DNA from: Planctomycetota bacterium
GTDB lineage: Bacteria > Planctomycetota > Planctomycetia > Pirellulales > Thermoguttaceae
NCBI GenBank assembly: GCA_023621895.1
Contig: JAMOAF010000287.1
Span: forward strand, 1 to 8,850
Length of the DNA: 8,850 bases
Reading direction: 5' to 3'
Shown: positions 6,947-8,850 of the stretch, one piece after another
Layout of the letters: each line of letters starts with the position of its first letter
How positions within the stretch are numbered: position 1 is the stretch's first letter
The notes under the pieces: generated by a model
Databases searched by the model: none
Seen by the model: only the letters and a program-made list of their open reading frames with translations
What the model was told of the DNA's origin: nothing
Translations under genes and position numbers: made by a program

Positions 6947-7169
6947 GCCACGGCTTTCAGATAAGTTTTGGGGGGACGTGATCGGGCCCTCGGCGCGTCC
7001 TGCCGCCTTGACCGCCCCAAAGAAGCCAAAATCGCGTTTGCCGACGCCCACTCCAAACATACCCGTCCTAAACGGAAAGTCCATACGTTTCCACCCCTTT
7101 AAGCGGCCATATACGCCAAGAAGGGGGGGGTGAATATTGATTCTCCCGCGTAGCATGCCGAGGCGGGAC

Positions 7170-7373
7170 GAGCTCACGCGGAGACGCGGAGACGCGGATG
7201 AGGGGGAAAAGATGTAGTTATTGACGATGCGGAAGTACGTCAGGAACTTGCCTGGAATAGAGGGGCGCGAGGGCTTCCACCGGAATTTCACTTTGGCGAC
7301 GACGCCACCCTCGATCCACAAGTCCGTGCCATTCCCCCCGTCTCTCCGCGGCTCCGCGCCTCCGCGTGAACTC
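7170..7373. repeat. Inverted-repeat element with three 8-bp units per arm
   Basis: The left arm (7170-7205) has three tandem 8-bp units, ACGCGGAG at 7176-7183 and 7184-7191 and ACGCGGAT at 7192-7199, preceded by GAGCTC. The right arm (7336-7373) has the inverse: units ending CTCCGCG at 7343-7350, 7351-7358 and 7359-7366, followed by TGAACTC. The arms are near-perfect reverse complements about 130 bp apart. Translated, the arms give the SPRLRVS-like strings that recur in intergenic DNA of planctomycetes and other bacteria and often flank GxxExxY genes; that association is from general knowledge and was not searched here. Confidence 0.7.
7211..7324 (-). pseudogene. Relic of a GxxExxY-type (PD-(D/E)XK-like) protein gene
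   Basis: Inside the inverted-repeat element the minus strand reads DLWIEGGVVAKVK, then about 11 residues, then PGKFLTYFRIVNN. This follows the order of the C-terminal half of GxxExxY proteins: a D-L-x-V-E-x-x-V-V-V-E-V/L-K strand pair, then P-I-H-x-x-Q-x-L-T-Y-L-R-L. The expected Glu of the E-x-K motif is Lys here, the GxxExxY N-terminal part is absent, and the final L-L-I-N-F strand is replaced by repeat-arm sequence. Only about 38 of the usual ~125 codons remain, so it is not a working gene. The match is by memory of the family pattern, and a short stretch can mislead. Confidence 0.5.
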
Positions 7374-7427
7374 TTCACACTGCCTAAAACCCGCTCAAGG
7401 CGTTTCGCGGGCGGGCAGCCGAGTTGG

Positions 7428-7457
7428 TTGACAGCGCAGCACGCGGGCAGCTACGAT
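7428..7457 (+). promoter_or_regulatory. Sigma70-type promoter for the Gfo/Idh/MocA gene
   Basis: A perfect -35 hexamer TTGACA (7428-7433) is followed after 18 bp by TACGAT (7452-7457, 4/6 to TATAAT). Transcription would start near 7464, giving a leader of about 60 nt before the ATG at 7524. It lies 55 bp beyond the end of the inverted-repeat element, so the element has not split the promoter. Confidence 0.55.
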
Positions 7458-7523
7458 TGGGACCATGCCATGGCTGGACGGTCCGTGTGCCTTTTTTCTG
7501 CGCTCGATTGCCTGGAGGAGACG

Positions 7524-8843
7524 ATGCCCAACAGAATCTCGCGAAGAACCTTCAACAAAGCTGGCGCCGCGGCCGCAATCGGAATGGGCGTCCGATCGAA
7601 GGCGAGCCACGGACGCACGCTGGGCGCCAACGACCGGATTCGCCTGGGCGTGATTGGCGTTGCAAACCGCGGCGGGCAGTTGATGACGGCGTTTCTTGCC
7701 CACGCGGATTGCCAGATCGCCGCACTGTGCGACGTCGATCGCCCGACGCTCGCCAAGGCCAACGCGCGGCTGGACGACAAGGCCGACACCTACGAGGATT
7801 TCCGCCGCCTGATCGACAGGGACGATCTCGATGCGGTCGTGATTGCCACCCCCGACCACTGGCACGCGATCCAGACGATCGACGCCTGCAACGCCGGCAA
7901 AGACGTTTACGTGGAGAAGCCGCTGTCGGTGACGATCCACGAAGGACGCCGAATGGTCGAGGCGGCGCGGCGAAACAGCCGAGTGGTGCAGGTCGGGACG
8001 CATCGCCGCAGTTCGGCTCTGTACGCCCGACTGGCCGAGCAGACCAGGGCCGGCAAAGTCGGCCACATCGCGGTGTCTCGAGCGTACCGGCTGAGCAACA
8101 TGTCCCCCGTCGGGATCGGGCGGATGCAGCCAAAGGCCCCGCCCGAGGACTTGAACTGGGACATGTGGTTGGGACCGCGCCCGCAGCGCCCGTACCAGGA
8201 AAACATCGCCCCCTACAAATTCCGCTGGTGGCAACTGTATTCCTCGCAGATGGGAAACTGGGGCGTGCATTACCTGGACGCGATCCGCTGGTGCACCGGA
8301 GAACTCGCCCCCAGCTCCGTCTGCGCGATGGGCGGGCGGTTCGCCGTGGACGACGACCGCACGGTCCCCGACACGCTCGAGGCAGTCTTCGAATTCGCCT
8401 CCGGCCGCCTGGCGATCTTCGGGCAGTACGAGGCGAGCGGCAACCCGGCGTTTCCCGCCGGCGAGATCGAGCTTCGCGGGACGCTCGGCACCGTGTATGT
8501 CCTTCCGAACGGCCGGGGGTACGAAATCGAGCCCGAACGGGGCGGCCAGTTCCAGGACCGCTCGCCGCGGATGGAACCCGAGAAGGTCCAGGCCGAAGGC
8601 GGCAACCAGGACGCGACCACGCTGCACGCACGGAATTTTCTCGACTGCATGCGGTCGCGGGAAAAGCCCAACGCCGACGTCGAAATCGGGCATCGATCGA
8701 CAACCATGAGCCTGATCGCCAACATCTCGCTCGAGGTCGGCCAGAGGCTCGAGTGGGACGCCGAAAAGGAACGCTTCACCAACAGCGACGCGGCCAACGC
8801 GCTGCTGCACTACGAATATCGAAAGCCATGGAAACTGGGTTGA
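7524..8843 (+). CDS. Tat-exported Gfo/Idh/MocA family oxidoreductase
   Basis: A 439-residue NAD(P)-dependent oxidoreductase, complete in the window. The N-terminus carries a twin-arginine signal, SRRTFNKAG (6-14), followed by the weakly hydrophobic AAAAIGMGV, so the folded enzyme is probably exported with its cofactor. The Rossmann fold starts at IRLGVIGVANRGG (39-51) with an acid at D70 (ALCDVD). The family motifs are ATPDHWH (108-114), VEKPLS (130-135) and the catalytic-type G-x-x-x-x-H-x-x-D at 244-252 (GNWGVHYLD; H249, D252). The middle DMWLGPRP block and the ending RNFLDCMRSREKPNADVEIGHRS are typical of the secreted planctomycete group. Members act on sugars, inositols or sugar derivatives; the substrate cannot be told from sequence. 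The ATG at 7524 is chosen because GGAGG lies 5 nt upstream (7514-7518) and the Tat motif follows at once; the frame is open further upstream only through the repeat element. Confidence 0.95.
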   Translation: MPNRISRRTFNKAGAAAAIGMGVRSKASHGRTLGANDRIRLGVIGVANRGGQLMTAFLAHADCQIAALCDVDRPTLAKANARLDDKADTYEDFRRLIDRDDLDAVVIATPDHWHAIQTIDACNAGKDVYVEKPLSVTIHEGRRMVEAARRNSRVVQVGTHRRSSALYARLAEQTRAGKVGHIAVSRAYRLSNMSPVGIGRMQPKAPPEDLNWDMWLGPRPQRPYQENIAPYKFRWWQLYSSQMGNWGVHYLDAIRWCTGELAPSSVCAMGGRFAVDDDRTVPDTLEAVFEFASGRLAIFGQYEASGNPAFPAGEIELRGTLGTVYVLPNGRGYEIEPERGGQFQDRSPRMEPEKVQAEGGNQDATTLHARNFLDCMRSREKPNADVEIGHRSTTMSLIANISLEVGQRLEWDAEKERFTNSDAANALLHYEYRKPWKLG

Positions 8844-8850
8844 TCCCATA

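Larger units (their letters stand above)
6947..7523. other. 577-bp divergent intergenic region with a repeat element
   Basis: The region lies between the response regulator (-) and the oxidoreductase (+). From 6947 to about 7169 there is no gene; it holds a dyad GGAAA-N9-TTTCC (7074-7092) and a run of eight G at 7123-7130. From 7170 to 7373 lies an inverted-repeat element with a gene relic in its core. From 7374 to 7523 lie the promoter and leader of the oxidoreductase. Confidence 0.6.

Noticed and set aside
7221..7523. Upstream extension of the oxidoreductase frame by 101 codons
   Set aside because: It reads through the inverted-repeat element and the promoter, and it would bury the Tat signal. 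ATG 7524 has GGAGG 5 nt upstream.
7395..8849. 484-codon open frame antisense to the oxidoreductase
   Set aside because: Long antisense frames are expected in GC-rich codon usage; the plus strand has the Tat signal, Rossmann motif, EKP motif and ribosome site.
1..8850. A new multi-gene defence, secretion or metabolic system
   Set aside because: The genes belong to unrelated known families with independent spacing and orientation. Apart from the relic element, nothing points to a coordinated undescribed system.

Overview
The window looks like chromosomal DNA of a GC-rich bacterium, most probably a planctomycete (Planctomycetota, perhaps Pirellulales-like). This is an inference from gene content: a Tat-exported Gfo/Idh/MocA oxidoreductase, an Rcp1-type single-domain response regulator, a STAS protein, a one-domain BON protein, a TPR lipoprotein, long intergenic gaps and SPRLRV-type intergenic inverted repeats. 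No rRNA, tRNA, CRISPR array or intact transposase is visible.

Layout. 1-467: the 3' end of a STAS-domain gene (+) converges on a small BON-domain gene (-), and a perfect 10-bp inverted repeat covers both stop codons. 468-736: divergent intergenic region. 737-3465: an HI0933/YhiN-type flavoprotein (+) converges on a polytopic M48 metalloprotease (-). 3466-3773: a 308-bp gap with a degenerate repeat of 14-bp units and inverted partners. 3774-6946: three minus-strand genes, in transcription order an orphan response regulator, a five-TPR lipoprotein and D-3-phosphoglycerate dehydrogenase (serA). Each is separated by 116-195 bp and at least two have their own promoter candidates. 6947-7523: a long intergenic region with a ~204-bp inverted-repeat element and then a good sigma70-type promoter. 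7524-8843: a complete Tat-signal Gfo/Idh/MocA oxidoreductase (+).

The genes do not form one pathway. They are a housekeeping enzyme (SerA, first committed step of serine synthesis), signalling parts (STAS, response regulator), envelope proteins (BON protein of unknown site, M48 protease, TPR lipoprotein), a flavoprotein of unknown substrate and an exported sugar-type oxidoreductase. I found no convincing new multi-gene system. The most interesting structure is the element at 7170-7373. Its arms are three 8-bp units each, and its ~115-bp core still reads on the minus strand like the C-terminal half of a GxxExxY (PD-(D/E)XK-like) protein with the expected catalytic Glu position changed. It is best read as a deleted relic of a GxxExxY-carrying repeat element.
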